NCBI GenBank assembly: GCA_963580455.1 | Contig: OY756972.1 | Coordinates: 821,001-885,000 of the forward strand | Reading direction: 5' to 3' | Source: Euonymus europaeus | Lineage: Eukaryota; Streptophyta; Magnoliopsida; Celastrales; Celastraceae | DNA length: 64,000 bases | Part shown: positions 48,920-61,144 of the stretch, piece after piece | How the letters are laid out: every line of letters starts with the position of its first letter | How positions within the stretch are numbered: the first letter of the stretch is position 1 | Translations under genes and position numbers: made by a program | Notes under the pieces: generated by a model | Database searches by the model: none | What the model was told of the DNA's origin: nothing | Seen by the model: only the letters and a program-made list of their open reading frames with translations

Positions 48920-48936
48920 CCGAATTCTGAATTCGG
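48920..48936. repeat. Perfect 17-bp EcoRI-centred palindrome, copy 1
   Basis: CCGAATTC, T, GAATTCGG: 8-bp arms with a 1-nt centre and two overlapping-arm EcoRI sites. The usual monomer has G at arm base 5, giving one mismatch. It lies in the monomer right after the 24-bp-deleted one. Confidence 0.95.
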
Positions 48937-49821
48937 TGATTTTTAGCTTGATTTCACACTACTTTTCGAGCTCTACAATCCTGGCATTTCGGATTTCGAT
49001 TTCAAAACTCGTGGCTAGTAGGTCTCGATTCACCTATTTAGCCGCGAAATGTGGTTTCTTTACGTAAACGGTTTTATGAATATCCGTTGACTCCGAGTTC
49101 TGAATTCGGTGCTTTTTTGCTTGATTACACACTACTTTTCGAGCTCTACAATCCTAGCGTTTCGGATTTTGATTTCAGAACTCGTGGCTAGTAGGTCTCG
49201 TTTCACCTAGTTAGCCGCGAAATGTGGTTTCTTTACGTAAACGGTTTTATGAATATCCGTTGACTCCGAGTTCTGAATTCGGTGCTTTTTTGCTTGATTA
49301 CACACTACTTTTCGAGCTCTACAATCCTAGCGTTTCGGATTTTGATTTCAGAACTCGTGGCTAGTAGGTCTCGTTTCACGTAGTTAGCCGCGAAATGTGG
49401 TTTTTTTACGTAAACGGTTTTATGAATATCCGTTGACTCCGAGTTCTGAATTCGGTGCTTTTTTGCTTGATTACACACTACTTTTCGAGCTCTACAATCC
49501 TAGCGTTTCGGATTTTGATTTCAGAACTCGTGGCTAGTAGGTCTCGTTTCACGTAGTTAGCCGCGAAATGTGGTTTTTTTACGTAAACGGTTTTATGAAT
49601 ATCCGTTGACTCCGAGTTCTGAATTCGGTGATTTTTAGCTTGATTTCACACTACTTTTTGAGCTCTACGATCCTGGCGTTTTGGATTTTGATTTCAGAAC
49701 TCGTGGCTAGTTGGTCTCGTTTCACCTAGTTGGCCGCGAAATGTGGTTTCTTTACGTAAACAGTTTTATGAATATCCGTTGAGTCCGAGTTCTGAATTCG
49801 GTGATTTTTAGCTTGATTTCA

Positions 49822-49970
49822 CACTACTTTTCGAGCTCTACAATCTTGGTGTTTCGGATTTTGATTTCAGAACTCGTGGCTAGTAGGTCTCGTTTCACCT
49901 AGTTAGCCGCGAAATGTGGTTTCTTTACGTAAACGGATTTATGAATATCCGTTGACTTAGCTTGATTTCA
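49822..49970 (+). repeat. Monomer with 24-bp deletion (149 bp), copy 2
   Basis: It has the same CCGTTGACT-to-TAGCTTG junction, 1,187 bp from copy 1. It has a private ACGGATTTATG. Confidence 0.95.
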
Positions 49971-50106
49971 CACTACTTTTCGAGCTCTACAATCCTGGGT
50001 TTTCGGTTTTCGATTTCAGAACTCGTGGCTAGTAGGTCTCGTTTCATCTAGTTAGCCGCAAAATGTGTTTTCTTTACGTAAACAGTTTTATGAATATCCG
50101 TTGACT

Positions 50107-50123
50107 CCGAATTCTGAATTCGG
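50107..50123. repeat. Perfect 17-bp EcoRI-centred palindrome, copy 2
   Basis: It is identical to the palindrome at 48920 and again lies in the monomer right after a 24-bp-deleted monomer. Confidence 0.95.
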
Positions 50124-51700
50124 TGATTTTTAGCTTGATTTCACACTACTTTTCGAGATCTACAATCTTGGCGTTTCGAATTTTGATTTCAGAACTCGTG
50201 GCTAGTAGTTCTCGTTTCACCTAGTTAGCCGCGAAATGTGGTTTCTTTACGTAAACGGTTTTATGAATATCCGTTGACTCCGAGTTCTGAATTCGGTGAT
50301 TTTTAGCTTGATTTCACACTACTTTTTGAGCTCTACAATCCTGGCATTTCGGATTTTGATTTCAGAACTCGTGGCTAGTAGGTCTCGATTCACCTATTTA
50401 GCCGCGAAATGTGGTTTCTTTACGTAAACGGTTTTGTGAATATCCGTTGACTCCGAGTTCTGAATTCGGTGATTTTTTGCTTGATTACACACTACTTTTT
50501 GAGCTCTACTATCCTAGTGTTTCGGATTTTGATTTCAGAACTCGTGGCTAGTAGGTCTCGTTTCACCTAATTAGTCGCGAAATGTGGTTTCTTTACGTAA
50601 ACGGTTTTATGAATATCCGTTGACTCCGAGTTCTGAATTCGGTGATTTTTAGCTTAATTTCACACTACTTTTCGAGCTCTACAATCCTGGCATTTCGGAT
50701 TTTGATTTCAGAACTCCTGGCTAGTAGGTCTCGATTCAACTATTTAGCCGCGAAATTTGGTTTCTTTACGTAAACGGTTTTGTGAATATCCGTTGACTCC
50801 GAGTTCTGAATTCGGTGATTTTTTGCTTGATTACACACTACTTTTCGAGCTCTACTATCCTAGCGTTTCGGATTTTGATTTCAGAAGTCGTGGCTAGTAG
50901 GTCTCGTTTCACCTACTTAGCCGCGAAATGTGGTTTCTTTACGTAAACGGTTTTACTAATATCCGTTGACTCCAAGTTCTGAATTCGGTGATTTTTAGCT
51001 TGATTTCACACTACTTTTCGATCTCTACCATTCTGTGTTTTCGGATTTTGATTTCAGAACTCGTGGCTAGTTGGTCTCGTTTCACCTAGTTAGCCGCGAA
51101 ATGTGGTTTCTTTACTTAAACAGTTTTATGAATATCCGTTGACTCCGAGTTCTGAATTCGGTGATTTTTAGCTTGATTTCACACTACTTTTCGAGCTCTA
51201 CAATCCTGGCATTTCGGATTTTGATTTCAGAACTCGTGGCTAGTAGGTCTCGATTCACCTATTTAGCCGCGAAATGTGGTTTCTTTACGTAAACGTTTTT
51301 GTGAATATCCGTTGACTCCGAGTTCTGAATTCGGTGATTTTTTGCTTGATTACACACTACTTTTCGAGCTCTACAATCCTAGAATTTCGGATTTTGATTT
51401 CAGAACTCGTGGCTAGTATGTCTCGTTTCATCTAGTTAGCCGCGAAATGTGGTTTCTTTACGTAAACGGTTTTATGAATATCCTTTGACTCCGAGTTCTG
51501 AATTCGGTGATTTTTAGCTTGATTTCACACTACTTTTCGAGCTCTACAATCCTGGCATTTCGGATTTTGATTTCAGAACTTTTGGCTAGTAGGTCTCGAT
51601 TCACCTATTTAGCCGCGAAATGTGGTTTCTTTACGTAAACGGTTTTATAAATATCCGTTGACTCCGAGTTCTGAATTCGGTGCTTTTTTGCTTGATTACA

Positions 51701-52218
51701 CACTACTTTTCGAGCTCTACAATCCTAGCATTTCGGATTTTGATTTCAGAACTCGTGGCTAGTAGGTCTCGTTTCACCTAGTTAGCCGCGAAATGTGGTT
51801 TCTTTACGTAAACGGTTTTATGAATATCCGTTGACTGCGAGTTCTGAATTCGGTGCTTTTTTGCTTGATTACACACTACTTTTCGAGCTCTACAATCTTC
51901 GCATTTCGGATTTTGATTTCAGAACTCGTGGCTAGTAGGTCTCGTTTCACCTAGTTAGCCGCGAAATGTGGTTTCTTTACGTAAACGCTTTTATGAATAT
52001 CCGTTGACTCCGAGTTCTGAATTCGGTGATTTTTAGCTTGATTTCACACTACTTTTCGAGCTCTACAATCCTGGGTTTTCGGATTTTGATTTCAGAACTC
52101 GTGGCTAGTTAGTATCCTTTCACCAAGTTAGCCGCGAAATGTCGTTTCTTACGTAAACGGTTTTATGAATATCCGTTGACTCCGAGTTCTGAATTCGGTG
52201 CTTTTTTGCTTGATTACA
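51701..52218 (+). repeat. Trimer tandem duplication, copy 1 (518 bp)
   Basis: Three monomers: CTAGCATTTCGG with TTGACTGCGAG; CTTCGCATTTCGG with AAACGCTTTTATG; and CTGGGTTTTCGG with TTAGTATCC and GTCGTTTCTTACG. The last has lost one T. All these rare states recur 518 bp downstream. Confidence 0.92.
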
Positions 52219-52736
52219 CACTACTTTTCGAGCTCTACAATCCTAGCATTTCGGATTTTGATTTCAGAACTCGTGGCTAGTAGGTCTCGTTTCACCTAGT
52301 TAGCCGCGAAATGTGGTTTCTTTACGTAAACGGTTTTATGAATATCCGTTGACTGCGAGTTCTGAATTCGGTGCTTTTTTGCTTGATTACACACTACTTT
52401 TCGAGCTCTACAATCTTCGCATTTCGGATTTTGATTTCAGAACTCGTGGCTAGTAGGTCTCGTTTCACCTAGTTAGCCGCGAAATGTGGTTTCTTTACGT
52501 AAACGCTTTTATGAATATCCGTTGACTCCGAGTTCTGAATTCGGTGATTTTTAGCTTGATTTCACACTACTTTTCGAGCTCTACAATCCTGGGTTTTCGG
52601 ATTTTGATTTCAGAACTCGTGGCTAGTTAGTATCCTTTCACCAAGTTAGCCGCGAAATGTCGTTTCTTACGTAAACGGTTTTATGAATATCCGTTGACTC
52701 CGAGTTCTGAATTCGGTGATTTTTAGCTTGATTTCA
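52219..52736 (+). repeat. Trimer tandem duplication, copy 2 (518 bp)
   Basis: No difference from the 51701 copy was noticed by eye, including the private 1-bp loss in GTCGTTTCTTACG (52141 and 52659). This implies a very recent duplication. Confidence 0.92.
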
Positions 52737-52909
52737 CACTACTTTTTGAGCTCTACGATCCTGGCGTTTTGGATTTTGATTTCAGAACTCGTGGCTAGTT
52801 GGTCTCGTTTCACCTAGTTGGCCACGAAATGTGGTTTCTTTACATAAACAGTTTTATGAATATCCGTTGACTCCGAGTTCTGAATTCGGTAATTTTTAGC
52901 TTGATTTCA

Positions 52910-53058
52910 CACTACTTTTCGAGCTCTACAATCCTGGTGTTTCGGATTTTGATTTCAGAACTCGTGGTTAGTAGGTCTCGTTTCACCTAGTTAGCCGCGA
53001 AATGTGGTTTCTTTACGTAAACGGTTTTATGAATGTCCGTTGACTTAGCTTGATTTCA
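52910..53058 (+). repeat. Monomer with 24-bp deletion (149 bp), copy 3
   Basis: It has the same deletion junction, with private changes GGTTAGTAGG and GAATGTCCG. Confidence 0.95.
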
Positions 53059-53201
53059 CACTACTTTTCGAGCTCTACAATCCTGGGTTTTCGGTTTTCG
53101 GTTTTCGATTTCAGAACTCGTGGCTAGTAGGTCTTGTTTCATCTAGTTAGCCGCAAAATGTGGTTTCTTTACGTAAACAGTTTTACGAATATCCGTTGAC
53201 T

Positions 53202-53218
53202 CCGAATTCTGAATTCGG
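53202..53218. repeat. Perfect 17-bp EcoRI-centred palindrome, copy 3
   Basis: CCGAATTC T GAATTCGG again follows a 24-bp-deleted monomer. Confidence 0.95.
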
Positions 53219-54102
53219 TGATTTTAGCTTGATTTCACACTACTTTTCGAGCTCTACAATCCTGGCATTTCGGATTTTGATTTCAGAACTCGTGGCTAGT
53301 AGGTCTCGATTCACCTATTTAGCCGCGAAATGTGGTTTCTTTACGTAAACGGTTTTATGAATATCCGTTGACTCCGAGTTCTGAATTCGGTGCATTTTTG
53401 CTTGATTACACACTACTTTTCGAGCTCTACAATCCTAGAGTTTCGGATTTTGATTTCAGAACTCGTGGCTAGTAGGTCTCGTTTCACCTAGTTAGCCGCG
53501 AAATATGGTTTCTTTACGTAAACGGTTTTATGAATATCCGTTGACTCCGAGTTCTGAATTCGGTGCTTTTTTGCTTGATTACACACTACTTTTCGAGCTC
53601 TACAATCCTAGCGTTTCGGATTTTGATTTCAGAACTCGTGGCTAGTAGGTCTCGTTTCACCTAGTTAGCCGCGAAATGTGGTTTCTTTACGTAAACGGTT
53701 TTATGAATATCCGTTGACTCCGAGTTCTGAATTCGGTGATTTTTAGCTTGATTTCACACTACTTTTCGAGCTCTACAATCCTGGGTTTTCGGATTTTGAT
53801 TTCAGAACTCGTGGCTAGCTAGTATCCTTTCACCAAGTTAGCCGCGAAATGTGGTTTCTTTACGTAAACGGTTTTATGAATATCCGTTGACTTCGAGTTC
53901 TGAATTCGGTGATTTTTAGCTTGATTTCACACTACTTTTTGAGCTCTACGATCCTGGTGTTTTGGATTTTGATTTCAGAACTCGTGGCTAGTTGGTCTCG
54001 TTTCACCTAGTTGGCCGCGAAATGTGGTTTCTTTACGTAAACAGTTTTATGAATATCCGTTGACTCCGAGTTCTGAATTCGTTGATTTTTAGCTTGATTT
54101 CA

Positions 54103-54251
54103 CACTACTTTTCGAGCTCTACAATCCTGGTGTTTCGGATTTTGATTTCAGAACTCGTGGCTAGTAGGTCTCGTTTCACCTAGTTAGCCGCGAAATGTGG
54201 TTTCTTTACGTAAACGGTTTTATGAATATCCGTTGACTTAGCTTGATTTCA
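54103..54251 (+). repeat. Monomer with 24-bp deletion (149 bp), copy 4
   Basis: It has the same deletion junction, 1,193 bp after copy 3. Confidence 0.95.
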
Positions 54252-54387
54252 CACTACTTTTCGAGCTCTACAATCCTGGGGTTTCGGTTTTCGATTTCAG
54301 AACTCGTGGCTAGTAGGTCTCGTTTCATCTAATTAGCCGCAAAATGTGGTTTCTTTACGTAAACAGTTTTATGAATATCCGTTGACT

Positions 54388-54404
54388 CCGAATTCTGAAT
54401 TCGG
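54388..54404. repeat. Perfect 17-bp EcoRI-centred palindrome, copy 4
   Basis: It is identical to the other three and in the same context. Confidence 0.95.
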
Positions 54405-54809
54405 TGATTTTTAGCTTGATTTCACACTACTTTTCGAGATCTACAATCTTGGAGTTTCGAATTTTGATTTCAGAACTCGTGGCTAGTAGGTCTCGTTTCA
54501 CCTAGTTAGCCGCGAAATTTGGTTTCTTTACGTAAACGGTTTTATGAATATCCGTTGACTCCGAGTTCTGAATTCGGTGATTTTTAGCTTGATTTCACAC
54601 TACTTTTTGAGCTCTACAATCCGGGCATTTCGGATTTTGATTTCAGAACTCGTGGCTAGTAGGTATCGATTCACCTATTTAGCTGCGAAATGTGGTTTCT
54701 TTACGTAAACGGTTTTGTGAATATCCGTTGACTCCGAGTTCTGAATTCGGTGATTTTTTCCTTGATTACACACTACTTTTCGAGCTCTACTATCCTAGCG
54801 TTTCGGATT

Positions 54810-55610
54810 TTGATTTCAGAAGTCGTGGCTAGTAGGTCTCGTTTCACCTAGTTAGCCGCGAAATGTGGTTTCTTTACGTAAACGGTTTTATGAATATCCG
54901 TTTACTCGGAGTTCTGAATTCGGTGATTTTTAGCTTGATTTCACACTACTTTTCGAGCTCTACAATCCTGGCATTTCGAATTTTGATTTCAGAACTCGTG
55001 GCTAGTAGGTCTCGATTCACCTATTTAGCCGCGAAATGTGGTTTCTTTACGTAAACGGTTTTGTGAATATCCGTTGACTCCGAGTTCTGAATTCGGTGAT
55101 TTTTTGCTTGATTACACACTACTTTTCGAGCTCTACTATCCTAGCGTTTCGGATATTGATTTCAGAACTCGTGGCTAGTAGGTCTCGTTTCACCTAGTTA
55201 GCCGCGAAATGTGGTTTCTTTACGTAAACGGTTTTATGAATATCCGTTGACTCCGAGTTCTGAATTCGGTGATTTTTAGCTTGATTTCACACTACTTTTC
55301 AAGCTCTACAATCCTGGCATTTCGGATTTTGATTTCAGAACTCGTGGCTAGTAGGTCTCGATTCACCTATTTAGCCGCGAAACGTGGTTTCTTTACGTAA
55401 ACGGTTTTATGAATATCCGTTGACTCCGAGTTCTGAATTCGTTGATTTTTAGCTTGATTTCACACTACTTTTCGAGCTCTACAATCCTGGTGTTTCGGAT
55501 TTTGATTTCAGAACTCGTGGCTAGTAGGTCTCGTTTCACCTAGTTAGCCCCGAAATGTGGTTACTTTACGTAAACGGTTTTATGAATATCCCTTGACTCC
55601 GAGTTCTGAA
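54810..55610 (+). repeat. Segmental duplication, left copy (partner about 60.34-61.14 kb, offset 5,534 bp)
   Basis: Rare states in the same order at 5,534 bp: CGTTTACTCGGAG, GCGAAACGTGG (55381 and 60915), and GTGGTTACTTTACG (near 55,557 and 61,091). It fails near 55,620, where TTTTTAGC faces TTTTTTGC. Confidence 0.82.
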
Positions 55611-56154
55611 TTCGGTGATTTTTAGCTTGATTTCACACTACTTTTCGAGCTCTACAATCCTGGCATTTCGGATTTTGATTTCAGAACTCGTGGCTAGTAG
55701 GTCTCGATTCACCTATTTAGCCGCGAAATGTGGTTTCTTTACGTAAACGGTTTTATTAATATCCGTTGACTCCGAGTTCTGAATTCGGTGATTTTTAGCT
55801 TGATTTCACACTACTTTTCGAGCTCTAAAATCCTGGCATTTCGGATTTTGATTTCAGAACTCGTGGCTAGTAGGTCTCGATTCACCTATTTAGCCGCGAA
55901 ATGTGGTTTCTTTACGTAAACGGTTTTGTGAGTATCTGTTGACTCCGAGTTCTGAATTCGGTGATTTTTTGCTTGATTACACACTACTTTTCGAGCTCTA
56001 GTATCCTAGCGTTTCGGATTTTGATTTCAGAACTCGTGGCTAGTAGGTCTCGTTTCACCTAGTTAGCCGCGAAATGTGGTTTCTTTACGTAAACGGTTTT
56101 ATGAATATCCGTTGACTCCGAGTTCTGAATTCGGTGATTTTTAGCTTGATTTCA

Positions 56155-56673
56155 CACTACTTTTCGAGCTCTACAATCTTGGGTTTTCGGTTTTCGATTT
56201 CAGAACTCGTGGCTAGTAGGTCTCGTTTCATCTAGTTAGCCGCGAAATGTCGTTTCTTTACGTAAACAGTTTTATGAATATCCGTTGACTCCAAGTTCTG
56301 AATTCGGTGATTTTTAGCTCGATTTCATACTACTTTTCGAGCTCTACAATCCTGGTGTTTCGGATTTTGATTTCAGAACTCGTGGCTAGTAGGTCTCGTT
56401 TCACCTAGTTAGCCGCGAAATGTGGTTTCTTTACGTAAACGGTTTTATGAATATCCGTTGACTGCGAGTTCTGAATTCGGTGCTTTTTTGCTTGATTACA
56501 CACTATTTTTGGAGCTCTACAATCCTCGCGTTTCGGATTTTGATTTCAGAACTCGTGGCTAGTAGGTCTCGTTTCACCTAGTTAGCCGCGAAATGTGGTT
56601 TCTTTACGTAAACGGTTTTATGAATATCCGTTGACTCCGAGTTCTGAATTCGGTGATTTTTAGCTTGATTTCA
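56155..56673 (+). repeat. Trimer tandem duplication, copy 1 (519 bp)
   Basis: Three monomers starting with CTTGGGTTTTCGG and ATGTCGTTTC, then CATACTAC with CTGGTGTTTCGG and ACTGCGAG, then CTATTTTTGGAGC with CTCGCGTTTC. They are repeated at 56674. Confidence 0.88.
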
Positions 56674-57192
56674 CACTACTTTTCGAGCTCTACAATCTTG
56701 GGTTTTCGGTTTTCGATTTCAGAACTCGTGGCCAGTAGGTCTCGTTTCATCTAGTTAGCCGCGAAATGTCGTTTCTTTACGTAAACAGTTTTATGAATAT
56801 CCGTTGACTCCAACTTCTGAATTCGGTGATTTTTAGCTCGATTTCATACTACTTTTCGAGCTCTACAATCCTGGTGTTTCGGATTTTGATTTCAGAACTC
56901 GTGGCTAGTAGGTCTCGTTTCACCTAGTTAGCCGCGAAATGTGGTTTCTTTACGTAAACGGTTTTATGAATATCCGTTGACTGCGAGTTCTGAATTCGGT
57001 GCTTTTTTGCTTGATTACACACTATTTTTCGAGCTCTACAATCCTCGCGTTTCGGATTTTGATTTCAGAACTCGTGGCTAGTAGGTCTCGTTTCACCTAG
57101 TTAGCCGCGAAATGTGGTTTCTTTACGTAAACGGTTTTATGAATATCCGTTGACTCCGAGTTCTGAATTCGGTGATTTTTAGCTTGATTTCA
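56674..57192 (+). repeat. Trimer tandem duplication, copy 2 (519 bp)
   Basis: It has the same series as the 56155 copy with a few private changes (GGCCAGTAGG, CCAACTTCTG). A third, more diverged set follows from 57193. Confidence 0.88.
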
Positions 57193-60100
57193 CACTACTT
57201 TTCGAGCTCTACAATCTTGGGTTTTCGGTTTTCAATTTCAGAACTCGTGGCTAGTAGGTCTCGTTTCATCTAGTTAGCCGCGAAATGTGGTTTCTTTACG
57301 TTAACAGTTTTATGAATATCCGTTGACTCCGAGTTCTGAATTCGGTGATTTTTAGCTTGATTTCACACTACTTTTCGAGCTCTACAATCTTGGATTTTCG
57401 GTTTTCAATTTAAGAACTCGTGGCTAGTAGGTCTCGTTTCATCTAGTTAGCCGCAAAATGTGGTTTCTTTATGTAAACAGTTTTATGAATATCCGTTGAC
57501 TCCGAGTTCTGAATTCGGTGATTTTTAGCTTGATTTCACACTACTTTTCGAGCTCTACAATCCTGGTGTTTCGGATTTTGATTTCAGAACTCGTGGCTAG
57601 TAGGTCTCGTTTCACCTAGTTAGCCTCGAAATGTGGTTTCTTTACGTAAACGGTTTTATGAATATCCGTTGACTCTGAGTTCTGAATTCGGTGATTTTTA
57701 GCTTGATTTCATACTACTTTTCGAGCTCTACAATCCTGGTGTTTCGGATTTTGATTTCAGAACTCGTGGCTAGTAGGTCTCGTTTCACCTAGTTAGCCGC
57801 GAAATGTGGTTTCTTTACGTAAACGGTTTTATGAATATCCGTTGACTGCGAGTTCTGAATTCGGTGCTTTTTTGCTTGATTACACACTATTTTTCGAGCT
57901 CTACAATCCTCGCGTTTCGGATTTTGATTTCAGAACTCGTGGCTAGTAGGTCTCGTTTCACCTAGTTAGCCGCGAAATGTGGTTTCTTTACGTAAACGGT
58001 TTTATGAATATCCGTTGACTCCGAGTTCTGAATTCGGTGATTTTTATCTTGATTTCACACTACTTTTCGAGCTCTACAATCTTGGGTTTTCGGTTTTCAA
58101 TTTCAGAACTCGTGGCTAGTAGGTCTCGTTTCATCTTGTTAGCCGTGAAATGTCGTTTCTTTACGTAAACAGTTTTATGAATATCCGTTGACTCCGAGTT
58201 CTGAATTCGGTGATTTTTAGCTTGATTTCATACTAATTTTCGAGCTCTACAATCCTGGTGTTTCGGATTTTGATTTCAGAACTCGTGGCTAGTACGTCTC
58301 GTTTCACCTAGTTAGCCGCGAAATGTGGTTTCTTTATGTAAACGGTTTTATGAATATCCGTTGACTTCGAGTTCTGAATTCGATGATTTTTAGCTGATTT
58401 CACACTAGTTTTCGAGCTCTACAATCCTGTGTTTTCGGATTTTGATTTCAGAACTCGTGGCTAGTTGGTCTCGTTTCACCTAGTTAGCCGCGAAATGTGG
58501 TTTCTTTACGTAAACGGTTTTATGAATATCCGTTGACTCCGAGTTCTGAATTCGATGATTTTTAGCTTGATTTCACACTACTTTTCAAGCTCTACAATCT
58601 TGGGTTTTCGGTTTTCAATTTCAGAACTCGTGGCTAGTAGGTCTCGTTTCATCTAGTTAGCCGCAAAATGTGGTTTCTTTATGTAAACAGTTTTATGAAT
58701 ATCCGTTGACTCCGAGTTCTGAATTCGGTGATTTTTAGCTTGATTTCACACTACTTTTCGAGCTCTACAATCCTGGTATTTCGGATTTTGATTTCAGAAA
58801 TCGTGGCTAGTAGGTCTCGTTTCACCTAGTTAGCCGCGAAATGTGGTTTCTTTACGTAAACAGTTTTATGAATATCCGTTGAATCCGAGTTCTGAATTCG
58901 CTGATTTTTAGCTTGATTTCACACTACTTTTCGAGCTCTACAATCCTGTGTTTTCGGATTTTGATTTCAGAACTCGTGGCTAGTTGGTCTCGTTTCAGCT
59001 AGTTAGCCGCGAAATTTGGTTTCTTTACGTAAACGGTTTTATGAATATCCGTTGACTCCGAGTTCTGAATTCGGTGATTTTTAGCTTGATTTCACACTAC
59101 TTTTTGAGCTCTACAATCCTGGCATTTCGGATTTTGATTTCAGAACTCGTGGCTAGTAGGTCTCGATTCACCTATTTAGCCGCGAAATGTGGTTTCTTTA
59201 CGTAAACGGTTTTGTGAATATCCGTTGACTCCGAGTTCTGAATTCGGTGATTTTTTGCTTGAATACACACTACTTTTCGAGCTCTACTATCCAGCTTTTC
59301 GGATTTTGATTTCAGAACTCGTGGCTAGTAGGTCTCGTTTCACCTAATTAGCCGCGAAATGTGGTTTCTTTACGTAAACGGTTTTATGAATATCCGTTGA
59401 CTCCGAGTTCTGAATTCGCTGATTTTTAGCTTGATTTCACACTACTTTTCGAGCTCTACAATCCTGTGTTTTCGGATTTTGATTTCAGAACTCGTGGCTA
59501 GTTGGTCTCGTTTCACCTAGTTAGCCGCGAAATGTGGTTTCTTTACGTAAACGGTTTTATGAATATCCATTGACTCCGAGTTCTGAATTCGGTGATTTTT
59601 AGCTTGATTTCACACTACTTTTCGAGCTCTACAATACTGGCATTTCGGATTTTGATTTCAGAACTCGTGGCTAGTAGGTCTTGATTCACCTATTTAGCCG
59701 CGAAACGTGGTTTCTTTACGTAAACGGTTTTGTGAATATCCGTTGACTCCGAGTTCTGAATTCGGTGATTTTTTCCTTGATTACACACTACTTTTCGAGC
59801 TCTACTATCCTAGCATTTCGGATTTTGATTTCAGAACTCGTGGCTAGTAGGTCTCGTTTCACCTAGTTAGCCGCAAAATGTGGTTTCTTTATGTAAACGG
59901 TTTTATGAATATCCGTTGACTGCGAGTTCTGAATTCGGTGATTTTTAGCTTGATTTCACACTACTTTTCGAGCTCTACAATCCTGTGTTTTCGGATTTTG
60001 ATTTCATAACTCGTGGCTAGTTGGTCACGTTTCACCTAGTTAGCCGCGAAATGTGGTTTCTTTACGTAAACGGTTTTATGAATATCCGTTGACTCCGAGT

Positions 60101-60343
60101 TCTGAATTCGGCGATTTTTAGCTTGATTTCACACTACTTTTCCAGCTCTACAATCTTGGGTTTTCGGTTTTCGATTTCAGAACTCGTGGCTAGTAGGTCT
60201 CGTTTCATCAAGTTAGCCGCGAAATGTGGTTTCTTTACGTAAACAGTTTTATGAATATCCGTTGACTCCGAGTTCTGAATTCGGTGATTTTTAGCTTGAT
60301 TTCACACTACTTTTCGAGCTCTACAATCGTGGTGTTTCGGATT

Positions 60344-61144
60344 TTGATTTCAGAACTCGTGGCTAGTAGGTCTCGTTTCACCTAGTTAGCCGCGAAATGT
60401 GGTTTCTTTACGTAAACGGTTTTATGAATATCCGTTTACTCGGAGTTCTGAATTCGGTGATTTTTAGCTTGATTTCACACTACTTTTCGAGCTCTACAAT
60501 CCTGGCATTTCGGATTTTGATTTCAGAACTCGTGGCTAGTAGGTCTCGATTCACCTATTTAGCCGCGAAATGTGGTTTCTTTACGTAAACGGTTTTGTGA
60601 ATATCCGTTGACTCCGAGTTCTGAATTCGGTGATTTTTTGCTTGATTACACACTACTTTTCGAGCTCTACTATCCTAGCGTTTCGGATATTGATTTCAGA
60701 ACTCGTGGCTAGTAGGTCTCGTTTCACCTAGTTAGCCGCGAAATGTGGTTTCTTTACGTAAACGGTTTTATGAATATCCGTTGACTCCGAGTTCTGAATT
60801 CGGTGATTTTTAGCTTGATTTCACACTACTTTTCGAGCTCTACAATCCTGGCATTTCGGATTTTGATTTCAGAACTCGTGGCTAGTAGGTCTCGATTCAC
60901 CTATTTAGCCGCGAAACGTGGTTTCTTTACGTAAACGGTTTTATGAATATCCGTTGACTCCGAGTTCTGAATTCGGTGATTTTTAGCTTGATTTCACACT
61001 ACTTTTCGAGCTCTACAATCCTGGTGTTTCAGATTTTGATTTCAGAACTCGTGGCTAGTAGGTCTCGTTTCACCTAGTTAGCCGCGAAATGTGGTTACTT
61101 TACGTAAACGGTTTTATGAATATCCGTTGACTCCGAGTTCTGAA
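60344..61144 (+). repeat. Segmental duplication, right copy of 54.81-55.61 kb
   Basis: This is the partner at offset 5,534 bp. It contains CTGGTGTTTCAGATT as a private change. Confidence 0.82.

Larger units (their letters stand above)
48784..49970 (+). repeat. 7-monomer higher-order repeat, copy 1 (1,187 bp)
   Basis: The unit spans from just after one 24-bp-deleted monomer to the end of the next: 7 x 173 minus 24 bp. It begins with a GGGTTTTCGGTTTTCG monomer carrying GCCGCAAAATG and the perfect CCGAATTCTGAATTCGG palindrome. It includes three consecutive TGCTTTTTTGC monomers. Confidence 0.8.
53059..54251 (+). repeat. 7-monomer higher-order repeat, copy 2 (1,193 bp)
   Basis: It spans from after one 24-bp-deleted monomer to the end of the next. 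The length is 1,187 plus 7 (extra GTTTTCG at about 53,101) minus 1 (GTGATTTTAGC near 53,219). Confidence 0.8.
55611..60343 (+). repeat. Satellite stretch with trimer and pentamer periodicities
   Basis: Only satellite monomers are present. The ACTGCGAG monomer with TGCTTTTTTGC and CTCGCGTTTCGG recurs at 56460, 56979 and 57844 (519 and 865 bp, that is 3 and 5 monomers). GTTTTCAATTTC monomers are common from 57.2 kb onward. Confidence 0.8.
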
